A stretch of 64,000 bases of DNA from an uncultured Vampirovibrio sp. (GCA_910577515.1 CAJTLW010000003.1:62001-126000), one strand, 5' to 3'; shown: positions 34,554 to 44,836, counted from the first letter of the stretch. The notes: a model not told the origin generated them from the sequence alone. Made by a program: numbers and translations.

Positions 34554-34565
34554 AAGTAAATACTT
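34554..34565. promoter_or_regulatory. Palindromic operator candidate for HxlR regulator
   Basis: AAGTAAATACTT, a perfect 5-2-5 palindrome in the 103-base gap between the divergent HxlR and flavoprotein genes; similar in shape to operators of HxlR/YodB proteins. Confidence 0.5.
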
Positions 34566-34613
34566 GTATAAAATATAAAAATATATAAAAATAGTATTTG
34601 AAAGGAAAAGATT

Positions 34614-35279
34614 ATGAAAAAGAAAATTTATATTATTAACGGAAGCCCAAGAAAAAACTGGAATACAGACAAAATGTGCAAAAGCTTTGCTAAAGGAGTT
34701 GAAAATGCCGGAGGGGAGGCTGAAATCATACGTCTTTATGATATTGATTTTAAAGGCTGTCACAGCTGCCTTGCCTGCAAATTATTAGATGGTTCAAACT
34801 ATGGCAGATGCGCATATCCTGACGCACTTAAAAATATACTAGAAAAAGTATCTTTAGCTGATGGTGTGGTTTTTGCCTCTCCTGTGTATTTTGGTGATAT
34901 TTCAGGGGTTATGAAAATGTTTATAGAAAGGCTTGTTTTTCCTTTTATACGCTATGATGCAGATTTTACTGCAATTCCTCCTAAAAAGCTTAAAACCGCG
35001 TTGATTTATACAATGAATGTTACTGAAGAAATATTTAACAAAGAATACATCGGGAAAAATTCCCCGGGAACGCTGCAAATTGTTGAAAATTGGATAGAAA
35101 AAATTTATGAAAAACCGGATAGAATTTGTGCTTTTGATACCTATCAATTCCCTGATTACAGTAAATATTTTTCAGAAATCTGGAATGAAGAAGCGAAAGC
35201 AAAGCAAAGAGATGAGGTTTTTCCAAAAGACCTTCAAAACGCCTTTGAAGCAGGCAAAAGAATGGTTGAATGCTCGTAA
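34614..35279 (+). CDS. NAD(P)H-dependent FMN reductase / iron-sulfur flavoprotein family
   Basis: 221 aa flavodoxin-like fold. INGSPRKNWNTDKM is the FMN phosphate loop, GCHSCLACKL a Cys cluster, and ASPVYFGDISGVMKMFIERL the flavin-ring loop. Likely reduces quinones or xenobiotics; the adjacent divergent HxlR gene fits induction by electrophiles. Confidence 0.85.
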   Translation: MKKKIYIINGSPRKNWNTDKMCKSFAKGVENAGGEAEIIRLYDIDFKGCHSCLACKLLDGSNYGRCAYPDALKNILEKVSLADGVVFASPVYFGDISGVMKMFIERLVFPFIRYDADFTAIPPKKLKTALIYTMNVTEEIFNKEYIGKNSPGTLQIVENWIEKIYEKPDRICAFDTYQFPDYSKYFSEIWNEEAKAKQRDEVFPKDLQNAFEAGKRMVECS

Positions 35280-35283
35280 ATTA

Positions 35284-36684
35284 TTATTTTACAACTCTTA
35301 AATTGCCTTGCGGGGCAGTATTTCGGCTTATAATATACGTATTTAAAATCGCTATATTTATCCAGAAAATTATCTGCAGTTGCGGCCTAAACCACACCGT
35401 ATCAAACATGCCATGCGCCATTGTACCAAAAATTGTAATTAAAACGCAAAATAATATCACCCGTGCGGTATCAGGTGTTTGCTTGTCCAAAATAAATTTA
35501 ACTGCTTTATATGCCCCGTAAATAATCATCGTAAGGAAAGCAATAAGTGCAAATATACCACCTTCAACCGCAATTTCTAATGGTACGCAATATGTTCCTA
35601 AAGCATCAAAGCCTGTTTTCATATAAAGCCCGTAAATCTCCCTGAAATTAAGATTTCCAAGGCCGATGCCCAAAAACGGGTTATCCTGAAACATATCAAA
35701 AGAAGCCTCATAAACATTCATCCTAAATGATATTGAAGAATCGCCCCTGAATTGGAAAATGGATAAAAATCTTCTTGAAATCGAAGGGGTGAGTGCGCAA
35801 ACGGCAATTCCTGCTCCTAAAAGCCCTATTATTAGGTTTTTATAGCGTTTTTTAATGTTTGAAAAACTGCCATAAACTTTTTTGACATAATAAAAGCTAG
35901 CTGCACCCAAAGCAACAAAAATCGCAACAAGCCCCAAATATGCTCCTCTGCAGCCTGTAAAAATAATTGCAATAAGGTTAAGCACAAATAGCCCGCCAAA
36001 AATTCCCATACGTAACTTATCTTTTTTAACAAAATTTATTCCGAAAAATGCTAAAATACAAGACAATCCCGTTATTAAATACCCCCCCAAGAGGTTTGGA
36101 TTAGATGGTTTTAATGTGCCAAAAGCCCTTGACATAAGCTGGTTTTCATTGCTCATTCTGGATGTATCAACCCATCCTGCAAGTGCTTCCACTTTATTAA
36201 AATGTTGAAATATAGCAACAACGCTCTCATAAGACATAACAACGGCAATTAAAAACATAGTTGGCAGAATTTTCTTCTTATTATTTAGGAAAAAATATAC
36301 TGCCGCAAAATAAAATAAAAAATATGTTATGTTTTTTAAAAACCCTTTAAAGCTAAGTGCAAAAAGGCTTGAGCCAAAAAGTGCAATAATGAGTACAAAA
36401 AAATAAATTATAAAAAATGCATCCAATTTTGAAATTTTAACCATTTCGCCTTTTTTAATAAAAAGTCTGAAAATATTTAAAATAACAAAAAGAAGTGCTA
36501 ACCCGCCGATTATTCCGCTTGAAAAACAACAGGTTGAAAAAATAGTGAGCGCAAAAACTGCCCAAATTAAAAAATCAATATATTGAAAAACAAGGCTGTC
36601 ACGAGCAAAGCTTGCTGCACGAGAATTTTGCGCAGCACTCAATCCCCTGTTTATTAATTCTAAAAATAAACTTTTAGTGAACAT
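35284..36684 (-). CDS. O-antigen ligase/polymerase family (Wzy/WaaL-like)
   Basis: 466 aa with about 12 hydrophobic helices. TGCRGAYLGLVAIFVAL and NPFLGIGLGN are the conserved loops of the Wzy_C (O-antigen ligase) family, preceding a large periplasmic loop. Acts on lipid-linked glycan. Overlaps the DUF4330 gene by 11 bases. Confidence 0.85.
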   Translation of the reverse strand: MFTKSLFLELINRGLSAAQNSRAASFARDSLVFQYIDFLIWAVFALTIFSTCCFSSGIIGGLALLFVILNIFRLFIKKGEMVKISKLDAFFIIYFFVLIIALFGSSLFALSFKGFLKNITYFLFYFAAVYFFLNNKKKILPTMFLIAVVMSYESVVAIFQHFNKVEALAGWVDTSRMSNENQLMSRAFGTLKPSNPNLLGGYLITGLSCILAFFGINFVKKDKLRMGIFGGLFVLNLIAIIFTGCRGAYLGLVAIFVALGAASFYYVKKVYGSFSNIKKRYKNLIIGLLGAGIAVCALTPSISRRFLSIFQFRGDSSISFRMNVYEASFDMFQDNPFLGIGLGNLNFREIYGLYMKTGFDALGTYCVPLEIAVEGGIFALIAFLTMIIYGAYKAVKFILDKQTPDTARVILFCVLITIFGTMAHGMFDTVWFRPQLQIIFWINIAILNTYIISRNTAPQGNLRVVK

Positions 36685-37249
36685 CCTGGTTTTTATTTAC
36701 CTGTTTTTCGATTTCATTGTCAACAGCAGTGTTTTCCGCCTTTTTTGAAACAGAAATATTTGATACAATGCCATTTAGCCTGTAATCTACCCCTTCAAGC
36801 GTTACAGGAAGTCCGATTTTAATCTTATTTCCGCCTACAACCGCGCCATCCTTGGTTATTTTAGCATCATCTTCAACAGTTACAAGAAAATCATAGTTAA
36901 AAGGGCTTGTTACATCATCCACCACCTTGTAGCCGCCGGTAGAAGTCGGCATCATTACCTTTTTCCTGTCATAGTTAACATTTGTAATTTTTAGTTTTGT
37001 ATAAGGTACATTTCTAATTGTAATAAAGGTTTCGTCTCCGGTTTCAAATGGTGAGTTATTGCTGGTTACAACAACGCCTCTAAAATAAACCTCAATATCT
37101 ACTTTTGTGCTTGCTTCAATTTGATTATCAGATGTCGCTCTTTTGCCAGCAAATGTTGCCATTCCAACAATTAATGCCATCAAAACTATTAAAATTATTA
37201 TTATATCAAGCGGTCTTAATTTCTTTAAAATTTTTGAAATAATTTCCAA
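36674..37249 (-). CDS. DUF4330-family membrane-anchored protein
   Basis: 191 aa. A single N-terminal helix (IIIILIVLMALIVGMATFAG) anchors a beta-rich domain (VDIEVYFRGVVV...VPYTKLKITNVNYDRKKV). This matches the DUF4330 family found mostly in cyanobacterial relatives; function unknown. It lies between a heptose kinase-like gene and a Wzy-like gene, suggesting a part in surface glycan assembly. Confidence 0.75.
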   Translation of the reverse strand: MEIISKILKKLRPLDIIIILIVLMALIVGMATFAGKRATSDNQIEASTKVDIEVYFRGVVVTSNNSPFETGDETFITIRNVPYTKLKITNVNYDRKKVMMPTSTGGYKVVDDVTSPFNYDFLVTVEDDAKITKDGAVVGGNKIKIGLPVTLEGVDYRLNGIVSNISVSKKAENTAVDNEIEKQVNKNQDVH

Positions 37250-37252
37250 TTT

Positions 37253-38275
37253 CTATATCTCCTTAATATTATTAAGTTCAGATTTTAATTCCTCTAAATT
37301 AGTCGTATGGCAGCCAAATTGCCTGATAACAATACTTGCGGCCAAATTGCCTACAACCATGGCTTCAGCTGCTGTCATTCCCGCACAAAGCGCAAGCGTA
37401 AATGCTGCAACCACAGTATCTCCTGCCCCTGTTACATCAAATACTTCTTTTTTATTAAAAGCAGGAATTTTTGTCATAACACACTTGCTGGCTTCGCTAT
37501 GGTTTTCAAATAATACCATCCCTTTTTCCCCTCTTGTAATAAGGGTGTATTTAAGGCCGAGTTTTTTGTAAAAATCTTCGCCTGCTTTTTTCAAAGCTGC
37601 TTCATCGTTTACAAAATAACCTAAAAATTTCTCGCTATCAGGCTGGTTTGGAGTAATTGCGGTTACACCCTTATAGCGTTCCATATCTTTTTGAATATCG
37701 GCAACAATCACTTTTCCGTACTCATTTGCAGTATCAATTGCAGCTTTTATAACATTTTGTGTTAAACATCCAAGATGATAATCTGAAAGTATTACACCAT
37801 CATATAAAGGCACGGCTTTTTTAATATTTTCAATAACTTTTGCCTCAATATCAGGCGACAAGGGCATTTTAGTTTGTCTGTCTATTCTTACAATTTGTTG
37901 GGTAATGCTTTGTGAACATGAACCTGAAATTCTTGTTTTAGTAGTGGTTTTACGATTTTTATCCACAATCATAAAATCTGTGTTAATTTTTGCATCATTT
38001 AATGCTTTAATTAAAACCCCACCGTAATAATCATCTCCTAAAACACCTATTGCTCCAGCTTTTCCGCAGTTTATTGATGAGATATTATGAGCTGCGTTTG
38101 ATGCTGTTCCTAAAATTATTTTGGTTTCAGAATGCTGCAAAATAAGAACGGGTGCTTCACGGGAAATTCTCTCCGTTTGCCCGAATACCATTTCATCTAT
38201 TGCAAAATCGCCTATAATAAGAATTTTTGGCTCTTTTAATTTATCCAGTTTTTTTAAAATTTCACACTTTTCCAT
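37253..38275 (-). CDS. D-glycero-beta-D-manno-heptose-7-phosphate kinase (RfaE1-like)
   Basis: 340 aa PfkB-fold kinase: ILIIGDFAIDEMVFGQTERISREAPV, KTRISGSCSQSITQQIVRIDRQ and the catalytic FDVTGAGDTVVAAFTLAL anion hole. The single-domain form corresponds to the kinase half of HldE, which phosphorylates heptose 7-phosphate for LPS-core or S-layer glycan ADP-heptose. First gene of the cluster with DUF4330 and the O-antigen ligase-like gene. Confidence 0.85.
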   Translation of the reverse strand: MEKCEILKKLDKLKEPKILIIGDFAIDEMVFGQTERISREAPVLILQHSETKIILGTASNAAHNISSINCGKAGAIGVLGDDYYGGVLIKALNDAKINTDFMIVDKNRKTTTKTRISGSCSQSITQQIVRIDRQTKMPLSPDIEAKVIENIKKAVPLYDGVILSDYHLGCLTQNVIKAAIDTANEYGKVIVADIQKDMERYKGVTAITPNQPDSEKFLGYFVNDEAALKKAGEDFYKKLGLKYTLITRGEKGMVLFENHSEASKCVMTKIPAFNKKEVFDVTGAGDTVVAAFTLALCAGMTAAEAMVVGNLAASIVIRQFGCHTTNLEELKSELNNIKEI

Positions 38276-38377
38276 AAAAAAATTTTATCACAAAAAATAT
38301 TTTAGCTATTAATTAAATATGCAAATAAAAAATTTTACATGTTTTATTATCAATGGAAATTTTTTAAAGAGAGAAAA

Positions 38378-39013
38378 ATGAGAGTAAATAATATAAATAC
38401 AAATACTTCTTTTTCACGCGCTATAAGGGTTTTGGATGCACAAACTGGACATATCTCATCAAAATATGATGATGAAAAAATGAGTTCAATAAGAGAGCTG
38501 CAAAATGTTTTAAATAGTGGTGAATCAGAAGTTTATCCTGATAGCACTGCACAAAAAATCAGAATATTTTTTAAGCAAATTTTGGGAGATTATAATGGTG
38601 AAAATGGCATTATAATAAAGCCTTTTGGCAAGGAAATAATACTATTTTCAGGTGAAGAAGCCCGTAAACTTAAACAATTAGACTCTCAGGCTGCATATAC
38701 AAAAGAACAGGTTGACCGTTCTTGCCACATGAAGCGCAAAAGAAAAGATGCAATTATCCACAATGCGCAAAAAAAGGTAACGATGAGTGTATTTAATATG
38801 CTTGAAAACGGTAAAGCTAAGAAGCCGAATAGTACTTTGCAATTATCATTTAAAGACGAATATATAAAAAGTCCCGAATTTAAGCTGCAACAGAAGATTG
38901 AGACTATTTCATATTTTTCAAGATCCCATAAAGAAAGTAATTTTTCAAAAAATGAGCCAGACTTTGAAATTCCATACTATAATTCTGTAGAGTGTGATTC
39001 ATTAGACATTTAA
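38378..39013 (+). CDS. Orphan protein with N-terminal NTSF signature (211 aa)
   Basis: I use the ATG at 38378 (AAAGAGAG ribosome-binding site); the frame from 38339 is longer but has no such site. MRVNNINTNTSFSRAIRVLDAQTG shares the short Asn/Ser-Phe N-terminal pattern of three other orphans here. The rest is Lys/Gln-rich and helical with no recognised domain. Its end overlaps the convergent mutS2 gene by four bases. Confidence 0.65.
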   Translation: MRVNNINTNTSFSRAIRVLDAQTGHISSKYDDEKMSSIRELQNVLNSGESEVYPDSTAQKIRIFFKQILGDYNGENGIIIKPFGKEIILFSGEEARKLKQLDSQAAYTKEQVDRSCHMKRKRKDAIIHNAQKKVTMSVFNMLENGKAKKPNSTLQLSFKDEYIKSPEFKLQQKIETISYFSRSHKESNFSKNEPDFEIPYYNSVECDSLDI

Positions 39014-41469
39014 TTTATATCAACAATGGAAATCCCGTCGCCGCCTTCGTTTTGCTCTCCTGCCCTGTATTTTGCAACATAAGGCGAATCACCTAAATAT
39101 GCCCGCACGGCAGATTTTAACGCCCCTGTACCATGTCCGTGGATAACCGTAATTTCTCTTATATTTTTTAACGATGCCATATCTAGCCTTTTTTCAAGTA
39201 TATCAAGGGCTTCATCCACCCTCATACCCCGAAGGTCAACCCTTGGGCTAAATTCAGCAGAACTATGAAAATCATCAAAACTCACTTCAAGTTTTTTAAG
39301 GGCTTTATTCGGTTTTTTATCAGTCATAGCAAGCTTTTCAGCTTTAATTTTTGTTTTTATAAGCCCGATTTGCACTTCGGCAAACCCCTTGCTATCAGGC
39401 ATTTTTGATAACGAAGCAACCTGATTTAAGCCCTTTATAAGCACACTCTGGCCTGTTTTTGCGCTATTCCAGTCAATTGCCGGATATTTTTCTGATATTT
39501 CATCTTCATCATTTGAAAAATCAGCCCGCACCTGTTGTTCCAGCTTTGCAAGCCTTGAATATGCCCGTCTTGCAATCTTTTCGCTTTTTTCTTCTCTTAA
39601 TTCTTCAAGCACAGCCTTTATTTCGGCTCTTGCGGTTTCTAATTGCCCTTGATGTTTTTTCTTAAAATTATCAAGTGTTTTTTTCTTGACTGCCTTAATT
39701 TCTTTTAATTTTTCTCCAAGAATTTCTTCGGTTTCTTTAGCTGAAAGCCTTGATATTTCAGCTTCTTTAGCGCTTTCCATCATTTGCTGGTGGGTTTTAT
39801 GAATTTCGTTGAAAATTTTTGTAGCAGGGTTTTGATTTTTTGATAAAAATTCTTTAGCATTTTCAATAATTTCAATTGGCATATCAAGATTTTTAGAGAT
39901 AGAAAGCGCATTTGAAACTCCCGCAACTCCTAAAAGCAGCTTATATGTTGGCTTTAAGGTATTTGTGTCAAATTCCACACTGGCGTTTTTAAAAGAACTG
40001 TTCTGGTATTGCAGGATTTTCAGTTCCCCAAGGTGAGTTGTAGTCACGGTTAACACTTGTTTGTTGGCCAAAAATTCAAGTATAGAGCGAGCAAGCGCAG
40101 CACCTTCCTCGGGGTCTGTTCCTGCCCCGAGTTCATCAAATAGCACTAAGTCCTTATTTGTTGCGGAATTTAGGATATTTACCACGTTTTTAATGTGTGC
40201 AGAAAAGGTAGAAAGCGATTGAGTTATGCTTTGTTCCTCTGAAATATCGGCAAAGACACGTCTAAAGGGAAAAATCCTGGCAAAAAGCACAGGAATATAC
40301 ATACCTGCAAAAGTCATTAGGGCTAAAAGCCCTACAGTTTTTAAGGTTACGGTTTTTCCTCCCGTATTAGAGCCTGTTATTATTAGCGAATTTACATTTT
40401 CATCAAGGTAAAAATCGTTCTCTACAATACTTTCGCACGTTTCAATAAGCAAAGGATGGCGCATAGCTTGCATTTCAACCTGTTTTTTATCGCAAATTTC
40501 AGCAGGATTACTCTTTGTATGAATTGCATATTTTGCACGTGCGTTAATGCAGTCTAATTCGGCTAAAACCTCGGTAGTAAGCAGGATTTCATCTCTTTTT
40601 GCATGAAATTTCTGACTTAGTGTAAATAAAATTCTTTCAATTTCTGCTTTTATTTCACTTTCAATCTGCCTAACCCTGTTGTGGAGCGGGATTAAGACCT
40701 CCGGCTCTATAAAATATGTCTGGTTTGTAGCAGAAACGTCATGTACGATGCCTGAAACCTTGTTTTTATCGGAAGCTTTTACCTGAAATACAGTCCTGTC
40801 GCCTCTTTTGGTATATAAGGTATCTTGAAGGTGTGATACAAAATCGCTATTCCCTAAAAGCCCTGATATGACTGTTTTTAGGTTGTCATTGGTGTCATTT
40901 AGTGTGTTTTTAAGCCTTTTTAGCTCCACTGATGCTGTATCTTTAATGGTTAAATCCGTGTTTAATATGCTGAAAATCTCGTCCTCAAGGGCTTTTTCAG
41001 AGATTAATTTTTCCATAAATTCTGATTTTAAAAGAGGCGAAATTTCAGATTTTTGAAGAAAATTTTTCGTATTTCTTGAAGTTTGTAAGGTTTTTGCTAA
41101 ATCCCAAATATCTTGCGCCCCAAGCCTTTGCACCCTTAAAATGTTTTTTGCATCACAAATAAACACTATAGGTAGCCCGCCGCCTGAAACCTTTTTGATA
41201 GGAGCGTTTAAGCCTTCTTCTACCCCTGAAAATCCGCTTCCTATACTGGCTTCATCGCAAATTCTTCTTGCTTCGGATACAAAATCCAATTCTTTTTTTA
41301 TTGTGTCTTTATTTGAAAACGGCCTGAGCGCAAGGCATTTCGCCATTCCGGCTTCTGTTGCAGCGTATTTTGATAAAATCTCTAAAATTTTATCAAATTC
41401 AAGCGAATGCAGGTATTTTTCAGCATGGTTTTTTTCTTTAAACTCTTGCTGCGATTGGTTTTCGGGCAT
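39010..41469 (-). CDS. mutS2: MutS2 (RqcU) ribosome-rescue/endonuclease ATPase
   Basis: 819 aa. MutS-type ATPase with ITGSNTGGKTVTLKTVGLL as Walker A, LVLFDELGAGTDPEEGAAL as Walker B and the STFSAHIKNVVNI signature; a long coiled coil; and a C-terminal Smr domain (VDLRGMRVDEALDILEKRL, IHGHGTGALKSAVR). Other MutS2 proteins act on collided ribosomes or recombination intermediates. Starts 15 bases after the helicase gene stop. Confidence 0.95.
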   Translation of the reverse strand: MPENQSQQEFKEKNHAEKYLHSLEFDKILEILSKYAATEAGMAKCLALRPFSNKDTIKKELDFVSEARRICDEASIGSGFSGVEEGLNAPIKKVSGGGLPIVFICDAKNILRVQRLGAQDIWDLAKTLQTSRNTKNFLQKSEISPLLKSEFMEKLISEKALEDEIFSILNTDLTIKDTASVELKRLKNTLNDTNDNLKTVISGLLGNSDFVSHLQDTLYTKRGDRTVFQVKASDKNKVSGIVHDVSATNQTYFIEPEVLIPLHNRVRQIESEIKAEIERILFTLSQKFHAKRDEILLTTEVLAELDCINARAKYAIHTKSNPAEICDKKQVEMQAMRHPLLIETCESIVENDFYLDENVNSLIITGSNTGGKTVTLKTVGLLALMTFAGMYIPVLFARIFPFRRVFADISEEQSITQSLSTFSAHIKNVVNILNSATNKDLVLFDELGAGTDPEEGAALARSILEFLANKQVLTVTTTHLGELKILQYQNSSFKNASVEFDTNTLKPTYKLLLGVAGVSNALSISKNLDMPIEIIENAKEFLSKNQNPATKIFNEIHKTHQQMMESAKEAEISRLSAKETEEILGEKLKEIKAVKKKTLDNFKKKHQGQLETARAEIKAVLEELREEKSEKIARRAYSRLAKLEQQVRADFSNDEDEISEKYPAIDWNSAKTGQSVLIKGLNQVASLSKMPDSKGFAEVQIGLIKTKIKAEKLAMTDKKPNKALKKLEVSFDDFHSSAEFSPRVDLRGMRVDEALDILEKRLDMASLKNIREITVIHGHGTGALKSAVRAYLGDSPYVAKYRAGEQNEGGDGISIVDIN

Positions 41470-41484
41470 ATCTTTCTTTCAAAT

Positions 41485-44400
41485 CTAACGGGTAATTTTT
41501 GAATATTCACCCATTATTCTATCAAGACAAGCTTTTTTACTCAAGTCCCATTCTCTTTTTGTAAGACGAATTACCTTAAACTCGCATCGCTCAATGATAG
41601 ACTGCTTTTTAGTGTTTGAAATCCGGCTCTGCACCTTATCTTCAACCCCGTCGCACTCAACAACAAGTTTTCCTAAAAGTAAATCAATATTCACTCCGCC
41701 GCACTCAATACCCGCTCTGCAAGCCGGTTCTAGCTTTCTTAATTCTAAAAATACATCTTCTTCAAAATCATTTTTAAAAGTATTTACGTCGCGCATTTCA
41801 AAAGTTTTATTTGAATATAAAATATATTCAAAATAATCCCTTAAAATCCCCTGTGGTAAGCTATTAGGGTCTTTTGAAACAAAATTTATCATCCTTTTTC
41901 TTGCACGGGTAATTGCAACATTGAAAAGGTTTGGTTTTTGAAGAAATGTAAGGCTTTGAGAGTGTGCATTTTCTGCAATTGCCCATGACATAAGGATTAC
42001 ATCTCTTTCATCACCCTGGAATGTATGTGCTGTGCCTACTTCAATCTGATGTTTTTGTATAATTTCACCCGGGAAAGTTTTTAAGATATCTTTTTTAATA
42101 AGTTCCACCTGGCCTCTAAATGGGCTTATAACCCCTATAGATACAGGGTTTTCACCATTTTTACCATTTTCATGGATTATATCTTGAATTTTTTGGATTA
42201 TAGCTTCAGATTCCGCCATATTTCTTGTTATTTCTGCATCTACTGCTCCATCTTTTACATAAACAAGCTCCACGGGGCATTTTTGGTCAAAATAAGGTTT
42301 CATTATTTTTATCCTGCCGCCATAAAATTCTTTGCTTGAAAACTCAATGATGGGGCGGCTTGAGCGGAAATGTTCATCCAAAAGCACAGGACTTGCGGAA
42401 TAATAATTTGCTAAATCAAACATTGAATTTGTTCGAAAACGCCACATCAGCTGATATTTGTCATCTATGCCGTATTGGTTAAGGAAAGATTGCTCTTTTG
42501 CCTTCTCTAAGAAGCTTAAATGGGCAAGCTGCTTATCATCACCCACAATTACTGCCTTTTTTGCACGATAAAGTACCGGAAAACAGCTTGCAATGTCGCA
42601 TTGGCTTGCTTCATCAATTATAACAACATCGAACATCCCTGGTTTTAAGGGTAAGCTGTTTGAAATTGCGTAAGTTGTTGTACACCAGCAGGGAAAAGCT
42701 GCCAAAAGCGGCTTAAAATCTTCCTTTTCAAGCACTCTGTCTTGCAAGACGCGCTTTTTTGAAACCAGTGATTTTGAATGCACAATAAGCCTTTGGCGTT
42801 TTTTCTGGTCGCACAAAAGTTCTTTTAAACTATTTCGTCTTCTATTCCTTAAAATATCCACAGCAAGACGTTTTTGCTTGCCTTTAAGTGCTGCAATTTT
42901 CTTTAAAATCTGGTGAAGATTTCCTGTGTTTAAAATTTCATCTTCAATTGCAGCTAATTCAGCCGAAAGCCCTTCTGCATCAAGTTCATAAGACAATCTG
43001 CCAACTAAATCATTTAATTTTAAAGGCTTTTTGTATTGTAAAATTTTCTTAATTTTATTTATTTTTATATGGCAGAAAATATTGAAAAATAAGCCTTTTT
43101 TACCTGAATTAATGTCTTTTTTAAGCTTTGCAAGGGTTTCTTTTAATATTTTAACATCTTCAACACTTAAAGAACCTGTTATATAGCGCATTTTCCCGAT
43201 AGCATCCAGGGTTTCCTGCGCTTCTATCTTGGTTTCAGTATATTTTGTTTCTAATTTTATGATTTTTTCAACTGCGCCTTCAAGTCGTTTAATTTCATCC
43301 AAAAGTGCTTTCATATCGGGTACATCGGCTAAAACTGCATCTGCATAATCAGTATCTAAATCTACTTTATTTGAAAGTAAATCTTCAAGCTTAAAAGTAA
43401 GCTGTTTTTGATAATTTGCCCTGCCGGAGCGAAGTGCCAAATATGGCGCACCAAGCTCGTTTAGACGTTCTGCAACAACATCTACAGCCTTATCCATTCT
43501 ACTTGCAACAAGAACGGTTTTTCCGTTAGCAATAAGGTGTGATACAAGGTTTACAATGGTCTGCGATTTACCCGTTCCCGGAGGTCCATATACTGCAAGG
43601 AAATCATGCTCTTCAATTTTTCTTATCACATCTTCCTGGCTGTCACTCAAAGATAAAGGCGTCACAGGGAAGAAATCCTTGATTTCAGGCTCTTTTAAAG
43701 GTATTTGCTTACCTTTTGATGTTAAAAATTCTTCCTGAATAATATTTAAGGCAGTTTCTTTTATTGTACCGAAAGGTTTTTCACCTATTTGCAAAAGTTC
43801 ATGAAGTACTCCTGCTGTTACAGTAGGTCTTTTGGTTAAAATTACTGCTTGTTTGCGTTCTAATACAAGCTTTTCAACCTTTACTCTCGGTTTTTGTTTT
43901 ATTGTTTCAATTGCATCGTAATCCGTTTCTTCAAGCTCTTCAAGGGTATCAAGAGTATCATTAGCATAAAAATCTTCTAATTCCTGCTTAAAATTTCTAT
44001 CAGTGTCTTCTATCACGGCAGGGGCAAGAGAAATATCTACATCCGGGACAACAGATTTCAGTGTAGTTAAAAATATTTCAAGACTATCTTCATTTAAGGG
44101 CAGCTCCGGCACAGTCTCTAAAAGCCCTGATAGCAGTGCATCAACTTCATCCTCTTCATCTTTTTTGATTAATTGTGCCAAGGCGCCTGTATTTAAAGAT
44201 AAAATATCATCTTCTGCTGTTAGTTTAATATTTTTTCCATCACGTTCTAATTTACAGGGTACATATAAAATCGGGGTCAAAAATTCATTATTTTTGCGGG
44301 TTTTGCCGTTCTTTCCTGTTAAAAATAAATACCCGTAAATTAAATATTTTTCCTTCTGGCTCATTTCAGACTGCACCATCAGCTCTGTTAAAAAGCTGTC

Positions 44401-44613
44401 TGCGCCATTTAACATTTGCGGTTTGTCAAATTCTGTAAAAACTTTTTCACTGCCTTCCAAAAATACCCATTTATTATCTTTATCCCCTTTTAAATTGCGG
44501 AATGTAGATGATTTTACTTCTTCCCTGATGCAATCATGGAGATATTGGGAGATTTTTTTTATAAAACTTCCGGTAAACGCTTGTGTAATGGCCTTTGGTA
44601 CAGCTTGAAGCAT
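41485..44613 (-). CDS. UPF1-like SF1 helicase with C-terminal Vsr/DUF559-like nuclease domain
   Basis: 1042 aa. Walker A GPPGTGKSQTIVNLV near residue 342, DEASQCD near 665, LDEHFRSSRPIIEF, AHTFQGDERDVILMSWA and NVAITRARKRM give a complete superfamily 1B helicase (AAA_11/AAA_12). The last 90 residues (ECGGVNIDLLLGKLVVECDG near 965-985) look like a PD-(D/E)xK nuclease. Similar fusions are often found in defence islands, and here the gene sits next to tRNA genes and a CRISPR locus. A housekeeping role with mutS2 is equally possible. Confidence 0.8.
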   Translation of the reverse strand: MLQAVPKAITQAFTGSFIKKISQYLHDCIREEVKSSTFRNLKGDKDNKWVFLEGSEKVFTEFDKPQMLNGADSFLTELMVQSEMSQKEKYLIYGYLFLTGKNGKTRKNNEFLTPILYVPCKLERDGKNIKLTAEDDILSLNTGALAQLIKKDEEDEVDALLSGLLETVPELPLNEDSLEIFLTTLKSVVPDVDISLAPAVIEDTDRNFKQELEDFYANDTLDTLEELEETDYDAIETIKQKPRVKVEKLVLERKQAVILTKRPTVTAGVLHELLQIGEKPFGTIKETALNIIQEEFLTSKGKQIPLKEPEIKDFFPVTPLSLSDSQEDVIRKIEEHDFLAVYGPPGTGKSQTIVNLVSHLIANGKTVLVASRMDKAVDVVAERLNELGAPYLALRSGRANYQKQLTFKLEDLLSNKVDLDTDYADAVLADVPDMKALLDEIKRLEGAVEKIIKLETKYTETKIEAQETLDAIGKMRYITGSLSVEDVKILKETLAKLKKDINSGKKGLFFNIFCHIKINKIKKILQYKKPLKLNDLVGRLSYELDAEGLSAELAAIEDEILNTGNLHQILKKIAALKGKQKRLAVDILRNRRRNSLKELLCDQKKRQRLIVHSKSLVSKKRVLQDRVLEKEDFKPLLAAFPCWCTTTYAISNSLPLKPGMFDVVIIDEASQCDIASCFPVLYRAKKAVIVGDDKQLAHLSFLEKAKEQSFLNQYGIDDKYQLMWRFRTNSMFDLANYYSASPVLLDEHFRSSRPIIEFSSKEFYGGRIKIMKPYFDQKCPVELVYVKDGAVDAEITRNMAESEAIIQKIQDIIHENGKNGENPVSIGVISPFRGQVELIKKDILKTFPGEIIQKHQIEVGTAHTFQGDERDVILMSWAIAENAHSQSLTFLQKPNLFNVAITRARKRMINFVSKDPNSLPQGILRDYFEYILYSNKTFEMRDVNTFKNDFEEDVFLELRKLEPACRAGIECGGVNIDLLLGKLVVECDGVEDKVQSRISNTKKQSIIERCEFKVIRLTKREWDLSKKACLDRIMGEYSKITR

Positions 44614-44763
44614 AGATTTTCCTCTATTCAGTTAATATTTGTGCCATTGTATTATAGCATTTTTTCCCTAAAAATCAGTCATATAAAAAGGGTAGGAATT
44701 TTACTTGAAAAAAAGTTTGGTTTGTTATAGAATTCAAGTTAGCTTTTTGAAAATTGAATATTT

Positions 44764-44836
44764 GCGGACGTAACTCAATTGGTAGAGTCCTTGCCTTCCA
44801 AGCAAGTTGTTGCGAGTTCGAGCCTCGTCGTCCGCT
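44764..44836 (+). tRNA. tRNA-Gly (anticodon TCC)
   Basis: 73 nt. Acceptor GCGGACG/CGTCCGC, anticodon loop CTTCCAA (TCC), T-arm GCGAGTTCGAGCCTCG. CCA not encoded. Its 3' end is repeated 172 bases downstream. Confidence 0.93.
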
